17,960 bases of DNA. It comes from CBFHSD01 sp965658375 (GTDB taxonomy: Bacteria; Bacteroidota; Bacteroidia; Flavobacteriales_G; Salibacteraceae). The position numbers and the translations under genes were made by a program. Below are positions 7,089 through 13,656 of the stretch, piece after piece. Every line of letters starts with the position of its first letter. Position 1 is the stretch's first letter. Where the stretch lies: NCBI GenBank assembly GCA_965658375.1, contig CBFHSD010000046.1, forward strand, positions 1 to 17,960, in the 5' to 3' direction. The notes under the pieces were generated by a model. That model searched no databases. It was not told where the DNA came from and saw nothing but the letters and a program-made list of their open reading frames with translations.

Positions 7089-7301
7089 CTAATTGCAATA
7101 GGTCACACCTGGAGCTACGAGATCTATAAATGGACTGAGATAAGGGATATTTAGGTTCAAACCACGCACTACCAACATTGCACCCATTAGAAATAAGAAA
7201 ACCGGAATGAGGGATCTCAATCTCCTTTTAGCTTTGTTAGATAGCCAATTGCCTGCATAAGAAGCAAACACCATCATAGGTATGGTTCCTAAGCCAAAAG
7301 C
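7089..7301 (-). pseudogene. C-terminal remnant of a TauE/SafE-like membrane protein from the cco cluster
   Basis: About 70 codons, readable from AFGLGTIPMM to the stop at 7089, match the end of the TauE/SafE-like (COG2836 type) integral membrane proteins that sit at the far end of cytochrome cbb3 clusters in Bacteroidota. The recognisable parts are FGLGTIP, the helix SLIPVFLFLMGAMLVVRGL, and NIPYLSP followed by a tail ending in YCN. All upstream helices of the family (full length roughly 220-240 residues) are missing, because the frame runs into out-of-frame ccoI sequence at ~7291-7303. A start at Met 7277 would give a 62-residue peptide with one clear helix, which is unlikely to function. 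Identification is from memory of the family, not from a database search. Confidence 0.7.
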
Positions 7302-7882
7302 ATAATATTCCCAAAAGCAAAACCCGCAACACCCAACTTGATGATCATCTTTTTATTGGAGGTGTTCTTATCTTTTTTCTCTTCTCCGCTATGAAGAGAT
7401 ATGACCGGCTCATAGCCAATACTCGACATCAACTCAACCACCTCGCGAAGTTTTATCTCCGTTTTATTGTAGGTGATGTAGACCTCTTTTATCAGAAAAT
7501 TTACCTGAGACTGAATGACCCCATCCTTCAATTGATGTAACTTCTCTAGCAGCCAAATGCAAGAACTGCAATGAATATGAGGAACATAGAATTTGATTTT
7601 GGCGACATTGCCTTCATCAAATTCTAAGAGGTCTTTTTCAACCTCTTCATGATCTAAAAAAGCAAACTTTACAGATGACTTTGGCTGAACCAATTTGATT
7701 CCGGGTGAATTCTCAATATCATAATAAGAACATAAACCGCTCTCATCCAAGATTTGAAAAACCAGATGACAACCATCGCAACAAAATGATTTCTCCTCCA
7801 CTTCAATCCTTACTTCATCACAGGGGTTACCGCAATGGTAACACGCCACATCTTCCCCAACTTCCACTTTCGTTTTCTTCAT
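7289..7882 (-). pseudogene. ccoI: N-terminal fragment of CcoI/FixI copper P-type ATPase
   Basis: CcoI is the heavy-metal P1B ATPase needed to supply copper for cbb3 oxidase assembly; full-length members are about 800 residues. Only 197 codons remain here. They include the N-terminal cysteine-rich metal-binding domain (CYHCGNPC at 14-21, FCCDGCHLVFQIL) and a heavy-metal-associated domain with HCSSC near residues 103-107. The first few residues of the first membrane helix follow (VAGFAFGNIMLLA). The helices, the DKTGT phosphorylation site and the ATP-binding domain are all absent: after IMLLA the frame hits TAG, and the DNA continues as the end of a TauE/SafE-like gene. This looks like a deletion joint rather than a small intact protein. 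The fragment could still make a soluble metal-binding polypeptide. Confidence 0.8.
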
Positions 7883-7925
7883 CTATACAAGCGCAAATAT
7901 CTAACGCTTCTATGCTGCTTTGAAA

Positions 7926-7937
7926 TGACAATTGTCA
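7926..7937. promoter_or_regulatory. Crp/Fnr-type operator palindrome upstream of ccoI
   Basis: TGACAATTGTCA is a perfect 12-bp palindrome with the TGA-N6-TCA geometry of Crp/Fnr-family sites. Its centre is 49.5 bp upstream of the ccoI start codon. A possible ccoI -7 box on the minus strand, GATATTTG (7901-7894, one mismatch to TAnnTTTG), would start transcription near 7889-7890. That puts the palindrome centre at about -41 to -42, the class II activation position. It also overlaps the possible -33 of the divergent lipoprotein gene. The binding protein is not in the window. Confidence 0.55.
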
Positions 7938-7962
7938 CGTTTCAATAAAGCAACTAAATTTG
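7932..7962 (+). promoter_or_regulatory. Bacteroidota-type promoter of the lipocalin-like gene
   Basis: TTG (7932-7934), 20 bp, then TAAATTTG (7955-7962) is a full match to TTG-N17-23-TAnnTTTG. The -7 box ends only 4 bp before the ATG at 7967, so the transcript would be leaderless or nearly so. The -33 lies inside the palindrome 7926-7937, so a protein bound there could repress this gene. Confidence 0.45.
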
Positions 7963-7966
7963 AAGC

Positions 7967-8434
7967 ATGCGAATCATTGTTCCTATTCTCCTATTTTTTA
8001 TTTGTTCTGCTTGTAGCGAACCTGTTACACCAGAGAAAACAGTGCCGATTGAAAACCAATTTAGAGATACCAGCAGCCCTGAACTCACTAACAACGATTC
8101 AAAAGCCTGGAAGCTATTCAGTATCTACATAGATTCTATTGAAGTTGAAATACCAGAGTGTGAAACAGATGACCGCTATATTTTTGATATGACTGGCGCA
8201 TTTCTCTATGAACCTGTTTTTTACTCTTGCGATTCATTGGGAGATGAAAACATTCAAGGAAGCTGGTATTTTACAGAAGAACAATCAATCCTAATCTTAG
8301 AAATAAACGGCAGTAAAACCTCACAAAATGTAATTCAATTGAGCAAAGACACATTTGAAATTCAAGGTATTGCTGCAGATTCCGTTGGAAACTACTTGGG
8401 AGCCCAATACACAAAGATGATTCCCGTACTCTAA
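7967..8434 (+). CDS. Lipocalin-like domain lipoprotein
   Basis: This is a 155-residue exported lipoprotein. A short signal peptide (MRIIVPILLFFICSAC) places the lipid-modified Cys at residue 16. From about residue 45 the sequence has the layout of the small lipocalin-like lipoproteins common in Bacteroidota. A Trp opens the first strand (AWKLFSIYIDSIEV), followed by CETDDRYIFDMTGAFLYEP with a Cys paired to the later YSCDS, then GSWYFTEEQSILIL, and a final strand with FEIQGI. The ligand is unknown and I assign no function beyond the fold. The gene is divergent from the ccoI fragment, with 84 bp between the start codons. It is followed by an 88-bp gap without a strong terminator before the beta-barrel gene on the same strand. 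Confidence 0.65.
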   Translation: MRIIVPILLFFICSACSEPVTPEKTVPIENQFRDTSSPELTNNDSKAWKLFSIYIDSIEVEIPECETDDRYIFDMTGAFLYEPVFYSCDSLGDENIQGSWYFTEEQSILILEINGSKTSQNVIQLSKDTFEIQGIAADSVGNYLGAQYTKMIPVL

Positions 8435-8522
8435 TGATGAAATGATTTTCTGATTTTTATCAGCCGAATACATTCCTTAAAAGTTTACTTTCGTTTGTAA
8501 CAATTTAACAACTTATCACGTG

Positions 8523-9143
8523 ATGAAAAAAATATTAGTTGCCTTAGCTCTACTTAGTGGATCATTTTCTGGAATGTCTCAAGAAATTCAAATGGGGGCT
8601 ATGTATGGGTACTATTTTGGTGGAGGCTTATATGGATTATACGGAGAATCTAAGCTCATTGCTACATGGGCACCTCAATACTTTTTAAGCGTTTCTCCAA
8701 ACGAATTCATGAGCATAGAATTCAATTACAGCGCTCAAGATACTGAAATGCGTTACGAAGAATATGGTTTTGATGGTGTAAGAGGCTACGCTGATATTAG
8801 AGCGGCTTATTGGAATTTGCACTTCTTAAGAGAAATAAGACAGTCTGATGCTTTTAGACCTTACGGCATGTTCGGTGTTGGTTTGGCAGAATTTAATTTT
8901 GACAACCCCACTTTTACAGATGACTACAGAATGAATATTGATGCCGGTGGCGGAATTAAGTACCTTTTGGGAGATTCTAAAAAAGTAGGAATCCGTTTAC
9001 AAGCTAGACTTATTATGCCTATCTATTTTGCAGGAACCAGCTTTTATTTTGGAACAGGTGGGTCAGGAGCAGCATTAACTGCAGGCTCGGTCATGCTTCA
9101 AGGCGCTGTTTCAGGTGGTTTATTCCTGAATTTAGGAGAGTAA
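8523..9143 (+). CDS. Outer-membrane beta-barrel protein of unknown function
   Basis: The 206-residue product has a signal peptide (MKKILVALALLSGSFSGMSQ) followed by alternating Gly/aromatic strands typical of a small beta-barrel. Examples are MYGYYFGGGLYGLYGES, FRPYGMFGVGLAEF, MNIDAGGGIKYLLG and VGIRLQARLIMPIYF; the last strand ends in GLFLNLGE. It resembles the general OmpW/OprF-type outer-membrane fold used for uncharacterised Bacteroidota proteins, and no ligand or partner can be named. A GTG immediately precedes the ATG at 8523; I use the ATG because it gives a standard MKK signal peptide. Weak -7-like boxes occur at 8486-8497 (TACTTTCG, TTCGTTTG). A strong terminator follows, so this is probably the last gene of its transcript. 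Confidence 0.75.
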   Translation: MKKILVALALLSGSFSGMSQEIQMGAMYGYYFGGGLYGLYGESKLIATWAPQYFLSVSPNEFMSIEFNYSAQDTEMRYEEYGFDGVRGYADIRAAYWNLHFLREIRQSDAFRPYGMFGVGLAEFNFDNPTFTDDYRMNIDAGGGIKYLLGDSKKVGIRLQARLIMPIYFAGTSFYFGTGGSGAALTAGSVMLQGAVSGGLFLNLGE

Positions 9144-9166
9144 AAACTTTCAACATATTTTGTTTT

Positions 9167-9198
9167 AAAACGCCTAAATTTACTTGGGCGTTTTTTTT
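9167..9198 (+). terminator. Rho-independent terminator after the beta-barrel gene
   Basis: AAAACGCCTAA (9167-9177) pairs with TTGGGCGTTTT (9184-9194), with one T-G wobble and a 6-nt loop, and the T run continues to 9198. It lies 24 bp after the stop codon and only 17 bp before the first ppk2, so ppk2 must start either within this short gap or upstream and read through. Confidence 0.85.
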
Positions 9199-9215
9199 GT
9201 TTTAATCCGAAACCT

Positions 9216-10061
9216 ATGTACAATCTTTTTGAAGGCAAACTTCCCAAAAAGTTAAGCGAAAATGAGCTTAAAACCATTCTCAAAGAGAAAAACTTACCCA
9301 ATGCCACCATTCTTGACGCTGTCAATTATCATAAAGAGTTGGATCTTCTTCAAACAGAAATGGTCTATCTCCAAAATTGGATTGTAGAACAAAAAAAGCG
9401 TGTAGTCATTCTATTTGAAGGAAGAGACACCGCGGGAAAAGGTGGCTCAATCAAACGTTTCTACCAACATTTGAACCCAAGGCATGCAAAGATTGTAGCA
9501 CTCACAAAACCCACTAATAAAGAAAAAGGCCAATGGTACTTTAGACGGTATATCAAAGAGTTACCTAACCAAGCAGAAATAGCTTTGTTTGACAGAAGTT
9601 GGTACAACAGGGCTGTTGTTGAACCAGTTATGGGCTTCTGTACTCCAAATGAATACTCAACATTTATGAATCAAGTGACAGAATTTGAAGAAATGCTATA
9701 CGAAGATGGCATTCACTTGATTAAACTGTGGCTTTCCATCTCTAAAGATGAGCAGCAAAGACGTTTTGACGAAAGAGCCAAAAACCTTGTAAAACAATGG
9801 AAAATTAGCCCAGTAGACAAGCTTGCTCAAGAGAAATGGGATGATTACACCTTCTACAGCAATAAAATGTTTTCACTAACACATACCTTAATCAACCCAT
9901 GGACCATTGTCTCAACTGATGATAAAAAGTCAGCACGCTTAGAGGCAATGCGCCATGTTCTAAATAGGTTTGAATACACTCATAAAGGAAGCACAGGAGT
10001 TGACCTCAACATTGACCCAAATGTTGTTTCTCGTTACAACAGAAACACGCTGAACAAATGA
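9216..10061 (+). CDS. ppk2: Polyphosphate kinase 2 (PPK2)
   Basis: PPK2 enzymes transfer phosphate between polyphosphate and nucleotides, mostly making ATP or GTP from the diphosphates. This 281-residue single-domain protein has an intact Walker A loop (FEGRDTAGKGG, residues 67-77), the substrate loop GQWYFRRYIKELP (105-117), and the Walker B/lid region LFDRSWYNRAVVEP (124-137) with the conserved Asp126. The C-terminal half keeps the helices usual in the family (RRFDERAKNLVKQWKISPVD and a late NPWTIV). Substrate class (ADP or GDP versus AMP) cannot be read safely from sequence alone. The next gene, a divergent PPK2 copy, overlaps its stop codon by 4 bp (ATGA), so the two are translationally coupled. 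The start at 9216 is the first Met after the upstream terminator. Confidence 0.93.
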   Translation: MYNLFEGKLPKKLSENELKTILKEKNLPNATILDAVNYHKELDLLQTEMVYLQNWIVEQKKRVVILFEGRDTAGKGGSIKRFYQHLNPRHAKIVALTKPTNKEKGQWYFRRYIKELPNQAEIALFDRSWYNRAVVEPVMGFCTPNEYSTFMNQVTEFEEMLYEDGIHLIKLWLSISKDEQQRRFDERAKNLVKQWKISPVDKLAQEKWDDYTFYSNKMFSLTHTLINPWTIVSTDDKKSARLEAMRHVLNRFEYTHKGSTGVDLNIDPNVVSRYNRNTLNK

Positions 10062-10825
10062 AAAACTTAGATAAAGATAGAATCAACATTCTCAATTCAA
10101 AAAAAGGAGTGAGAGCACTTATGTTGGCGCAAAAACCTGTAGATATTGAAGATCTTGCAGATCAATTACTAGCACAAAAAAAACTTGAAAAACTGCAGGC
10201 CAAAATGGTCACCTTACAAAGTAGTTTTATAGCGAACCAAAAAAGAGCAGTGATACTTATTGAAGGGATGGATACAACAGGAAAAGCTTCTTGTATTAAA
10301 GCCATCACGAACTTTCTAAACGCTCGTAACTACAATGTTGTAGCCTTTCCAAAGCCAAAACAAAACGAACCAAAATCTTGGTATTTTCAAAAATATATAG
10401 AGAAGCTTCCACAAGAAGAACAAATGGTTTTCTTCAATAGAAGTTGGTACAATAGAGCCGTATTAGAGCCAATCTCAAATATGTGTACCGAAAAACAATA
10501 TGAATTATTCTTGAAGGAAACGGTACAGTTTGAACACTCATTGATATCTGATGACATTAAAGTAATTAAGATCCTTCTCAGAATTGATAAAAAGGAACAA
10601 GCATCTCGTATAGAGGCTATTAAAAACAATCCATTAAAATCTTGGAAGCTGAACTACTTTGATATGGCCATCAATAAAAAGTACGATACTTTTCTCGACT
10701 ATGAAAACAAGATGTTAAAGGCTACCTCTACTCCACTGTCTCCATGGAAATTGATTGAAGAAAACAAGTCTATACAAGCTCAGATTCAGGTGGTTGATTA
10801 TGTCTTAAAATTTTTACAAGACTAA
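10058..10825 (+). CDS. Divergent second PPK2-family protein with altered Walker B
   Basis: This 255-residue paralogue of the preceding PPK2 has the same fold and length but a diverged active site. Walker A reads IEGMDTTGKAS (68-78) against EGRDTAGKGG in its neighbour: the GK is kept, while the Arg and one of the glycines are lost. The Walker B/lid motif reads FFNRSWYNRAVLEP, so Asn127 replaces the conserved Asp. The motifs KSWYFQKYIEKLP and SPWKLIEE follow as in the family. Overlap with the first copy (ATGA, 10058-10061) suggests co-expression and perhaps a hetero-oligomer in which this subunit is weak or regulatory; that is inference. The stop codon overlaps the stop of the convergent gene on the other strand. 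Confidence 0.85.
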   Translation: MKNLDKDRINILNSKKGVRALMLAQKPVDIEDLADQLLAQKKLEKLQAKMVTLQSSFIANQKRAVILIEGMDTTGKASCIKAITNFLNARNYNVVAFPKPKQNEPKSWYFQKYIEKLPQEEQMVFFNRSWYNRAVLEPISNMCTEKQYELFLKETVQFEHSLISDDIKVIKILLRIDKKEQASRIEAIKNNPLKSWKLNYFDMAINKKYDTFLDYENKMLKATSTPLSPWKLIEENKSIQAQIQVVDYVLKFLQD

Positions 10826-11343
10826 AACTGGCCTTTAAACTCTCTTTTTAAACCTTTAATAGCCACTTCTGTGGGGATATTCTCCAACTGAGTCATCATA
10901 CTCAAGACCATCTTACTCAAATCTGTTGCAGTAGACTGGTCTCCTAGTTTGGTAGCGGCTATGTTAATGAGTCGAATAGATTCATCTTTTGATTGTTTTA
11001 CCAAACGCCATGCTTGGTTAGAGATGTACAGTTGTTGTGCAATATTATGGTCAAACTCTTGACGAATAGATTTAAGCATTTCAGAATGGTGAGCACGAGC
11101 ACTCATCCCGCTTTTCTGAGTTCTCATTACTAAGTTCTCTGGTGATATACGCTCTAGAAGCAATATCAATCGCTCATAAGCTTGAATGGTTTGTGGAGTA
11201 GATTTTTCAATCGCCAATCTACGAACTTGATATTTCTCTAGTTTCTCTTTGTTCTCAAAATACTGCTTTAACGTGAAAAACGTAGAAGCAAAAACTGCCC
11301 CAGCAGAAATGGCAATCATTAAAACGATATAAATGGCATCCAT
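10822..11343 (-). CDS. Single-helix membrane protein of unknown function (Bacteroidota family)
   Basis: This 173-residue protein starts with one membrane helix (residues ~4-26, IYIVLMIAISAGAVFASTFF). A basic, probably coiled-coil stretch follows (KQYFENKEKLEKYQVRRLAIEK), then a mostly helical cytoplasmic domain with a QAYERLILLLERISPENLV segment and a HSEMLKSIRQEFDHNIAQQLYIS segment. It resembles a conserved uncharacterised protein family that I associate with Flavobacteriales (DUF7935, from memory), and I know no function for it. It is convergent with the second ppk2 and the two stop codons overlap (10822-10825). The ATG at 11343 is preceded by a short AT-rich gap shared with the divergent aminotransferase gene. 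Confidence 0.7.
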   Translation of the reverse strand: MDAIYIVLMIAISAGAVFASTFFTLKQYFENKEKLEKYQVRRLAIEKSTPQTIQAYERLILLLERISPENLVMRTQKSGMSARAHHSEMLKSIRQEFDHNIAQQLYISNQAWRLVKQSKDESIRLINIAATKLGDQSTATDLSKMVLSMMTQLENIPTEVAIKGLKREFKGQF

Positions 11344-11416
11344 TAAAAAAAGGGTTTAATGTTGATTTATGATGCAATATGCAATTTTACCTTGGTATAA
11401 CGATAATTTGAAACAC

Positions 11417-11444
11417 TTGTTGTAAGGCCAATTCATTAGATTTG
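11417..11444 (+). promoter_or_regulatory. Promoter of the aminotransferase-to-porT operon
   Basis: TTG (11417-11419), 17 bp, then TAGATTTG (11437-11444) exactly matches the Bacteroidota TTG-N17-23-TAnnTTTG promoter. It lies 17 bp upstream of the ATG at 11462, giving a short leader. It is the only good match found ahead of the five-gene run. Confidence 0.6.
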
Positions 11445-11461
11445 CCAACTAGTTTATAGTT

Positions 11462-12655
11462 ATGACGCAATTAGCGAAAAGAATTACAGAACTGAGTGAA
11501 TCTGCCACTTTGGCGATGACTCAAAAGAGCAGAGAATTAAAGGCAAAGGGAATAGACATTATAAACCTTAGCATTGGTGAACCCGACTTTAACACACCTG
11601 ACTTCATTAAAGATGCAGCTAAAACGGCTGTTGACAATAACTACTCTCATTATACTCCGGTACCAGGCTTACAATCTCTAAAAGAAGCTATTTGCATAAA
11701 ACTCAAACGCGACAATAATCTTAGCTATACACCAGATGAAATCGTTGTTTCCACAGGTGCAAAACAATCGCTAATGAATGTGGTTATGGCACTCGTGAAT
11801 CCGGGAGATGAATTGCTTTTGCCTACCCCTTATTGGGTATCATATTACGCCATGGGAGAAATGGCTCAAGCTTCTATCAAAGCTATCCCTACTGATATAC
11901 ACTGTGATTTTAAACTTACTAAAGAGCAACTTACTGCTGCTATAACAGACAAAAGCAAACTCCTTATTTTTTCTTCACCCTGTAATCCGAGCGGAAGCGT
12001 TTACAGCAAAGATGAATTACGCGATTTGGCCGAGGTGATCAAAGCTAATCCACAGCTCATGGTTGTCTCAGACGAGATCTACGAACTGATCAATTACTCC
12101 TCTCAACATGAAAGTCTCGCACAGTTTGACGAAATCAAAGACCAAGTCATTACAGTCAATGGGGTGTCAAAAGGTTTTGCCATGACTGGATGGAGAATTG
12201 GATACATCGCTGCACCAAAGTGGCTCGCTCAAGGAGCAACAAAAATGCAAGGCCAATTTACTTCAGGTGCCAATGCAGTTGCCCAAAAAGCGGCAGAAGC
12301 GGCCTTGTTAGAAAACCCGGCAGAAGTGAATTATATGCTTGATGCCTTTAAAACAAGAAGAGCATTTACTGTAGAAGCAATGCAAGCCATTGATGGTGTG
12401 CATTGTAATATGCCAGAAGGAGCTTTCTATGTATTCCCCGATGTGAGTAGATTTTTTGGCAAATCTTTCAAGGCATGGACCATTAATAATGCTACAGATT
12501 TGGCAGAGTTTTTATTAATGGAGGCTCATGTAGCACTAGTAACTGGCGAAGCATTTGGTAACCCTGACTGCATACGAATTAGTTATGCTACGGACATGGA
12601 CACCTTAAAAATTTCTGTAGATCGCATTAAAGAAGCGCTGAACAAGCTATCATGA
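11462..12655 (+). CDS. aspC: Class I/II pyridoxal-phosphate aminotransferase, aspartate aminotransferase type
   Basis: This cytosolic PLP enzyme interconverts aspartate and 2-oxoglutarate with oxaloacetate and glutamate. The 397-residue length is typical of the AspB-like Igamma subgroup. Visible landmarks are the N-terminal NLSIGEPDF (35-43), STGAKQSL (97-104), the PLP-contacting Asn175 in SPCNPSGSV, Asp204 in SDEIYE, the Schiff-base Lys237 in SKGFAMTGWRIGY, and the carboxylate-binding Arg in CIRISYA near the C-terminus. It is the first gene of an operon; its stop overlaps the start of the PfkB-type kinase by 4 bp (ATGA). An aromatic or prephenate specificity cannot be excluded from sequence. 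Confidence 0.9.
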   Translation: MTQLAKRITELSESATLAMTQKSRELKAKGIDIINLSIGEPDFNTPDFIKDAAKTAVDNNYSHYTPVPGLQSLKEAICIKLKRDNNLSYTPDEIVVSTGAKQSLMNVVMALVNPGDELLLPTPYWVSYYAMGEMAQASIKAIPTDIHCDFKLTKEQLTAAITDKSKLLIFSSPCNPSGSVYSKDELRDLAEVIKANPQLMVVSDEIYELINYSSQHESLAQFDEIKDQVITVNGVSKGFAMTGWRIGYIAAPKWLAQGATKMQGQFTSGANAVAQKAAEAALLENPAEVNYMLDAFKTRRAFTVEAMQAIDGVHCNMPEGAFYVFPDVSRFFGKSFKAWTINNATDLAEFLLMEAHVALVTGEAFGNPDCIRISYATDMDTLKISVDRIKEALNKLS

Positions 12656-13656
12656 TTTTCACGAAAGAGCACGTAAACGAGATTTTTGAATCTTTTCGAC
12701 AGAAAAAGGTATTGGTCATCGGAGATCTGATGATAGATTCTTATCACTGGGGTGATGTCTCACGCATCTCACCAGAGGCTCCAGTACCAATTGTTCATTT
12801 AAAAACCATAGAAAACCGATTGGGCGGTGCCGCAAATGTGGGTCTTAACTTACAATCTTTAGGTGCCGAGCCTATCATGTGCGGTTTGGTAGGTAATGAT
12901 CAAAACGGAAAAGACCTCAATGCCATCATGACCAAAGCGCAGCTAAAAACAGACGGATTGGTTATTAGCAATGATAGGCCCACTACTGTAAAAACGAGAA
13001 CCATAAGCAACAGTCATCAATTGCTGCGAGTAGACCGTGAAGATGCTTCTGCGACTAAAAAGAGCGAAGAGTTACTGATTATAACCAAATTGAATGAGCT
13101 CTTTAACGCACATGATTTTGACGTTGTGATTTTCGAAGACTACGACAAAGGAGCTTTAAACCAAGCCATCATCCAACATGTTGTTCAAATCTGTAAGGCA
13201 AAAAATATTCCTAGCACTGTAGATCCAAAGAAGCGAAATTTCAATTCATACAATGGGGTTACCCTTTTTAAACCCAACTTGAAAGAAATGATTGAAGGAA
13301 CTGGGCAAAAAGTTGACCCTAGCTCAATCTCATCCATTCAAGATGGTATTGTGTACCTCAAGAAAAGTGTGAACCATGACATCACGCTTCTTACCCTTTC
13401 AGAATATGGAATGTACATTCAGGACAACAATCGAGGTACACATGCCAAAGCGCATCTTAGGCAAATAGCAGATGTTTCAGGAGCGGGAGATTCTGTAATC
13501 GCAACAGCTTCTTTATGCTTGGCCTCATCGTTACCATTAGAAGAAACTTTGCATTTAGCAAACCTAGCAGGTGGCTTGGTGTGTGAATATGCGGGTGTAG
13601 TGCCCATTCATGCACAGCAGTTGAAAAAAGAAGCCCTTTTACTGACAAATCAATAA
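12652..13656 (+). CDS. rfaE1: PfkB-family kinase, D-glycero-beta-D-manno-heptose-7-phosphate kinase type (RfaE domain I)
   Basis: RfaE1/HldA phosphorylates heptose 7-phosphate at C1 on the way to ADP-heptose for lipopolysaccharide core. This 334-residue protein has the ribokinase fold and RfaE1-like signatures: GDLMIDSYHWGDVSRISPEAPVP (24-46), GGAANVGLNL (58-67), DPKKRN (191-196), FKPNLKE (206-212), and the catalytic SGAGDS loop with Asp280. The cytidylyltransferase half found in bifunctional HldE is absent, so a separate nucleotidyltransferase would be needed. The 4-bp overlap upstream and the 1-bp overlap with trkH downstream (TAATG at 13654-13658) imply translational coupling. Substrate assignment rests on motif similarity; another PfkB sugar substrate is possible. 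Confidence 0.82.
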   Translation: MIFTKEHVNEIFESFRQKKVLVIGDLMIDSYHWGDVSRISPEAPVPIVHLKTIENRLGGAANVGLNLQSLGAEPIMCGLVGNDQNGKDLNAIMTKAQLKTDGLVISNDRPTTVKTRTISNSHQLLRVDREDASATKKSEELLIITKLNELFNAHDFDVVIFEDYDKGALNQAIIQHVVQICKAKNIPSTVDPKKRNFNSYNGVTLFKPNLKEMIEGTGQKVDPSSISSIQDGIVYLKKSVNHDITLLTLSEYGMYIQDNNRGTHAKAHLRQIADVSGAGDSVIATASLCLASSLPLEETLHLANLAGGLVCEYAGVVPIHAQQLKKEALLLTNQ

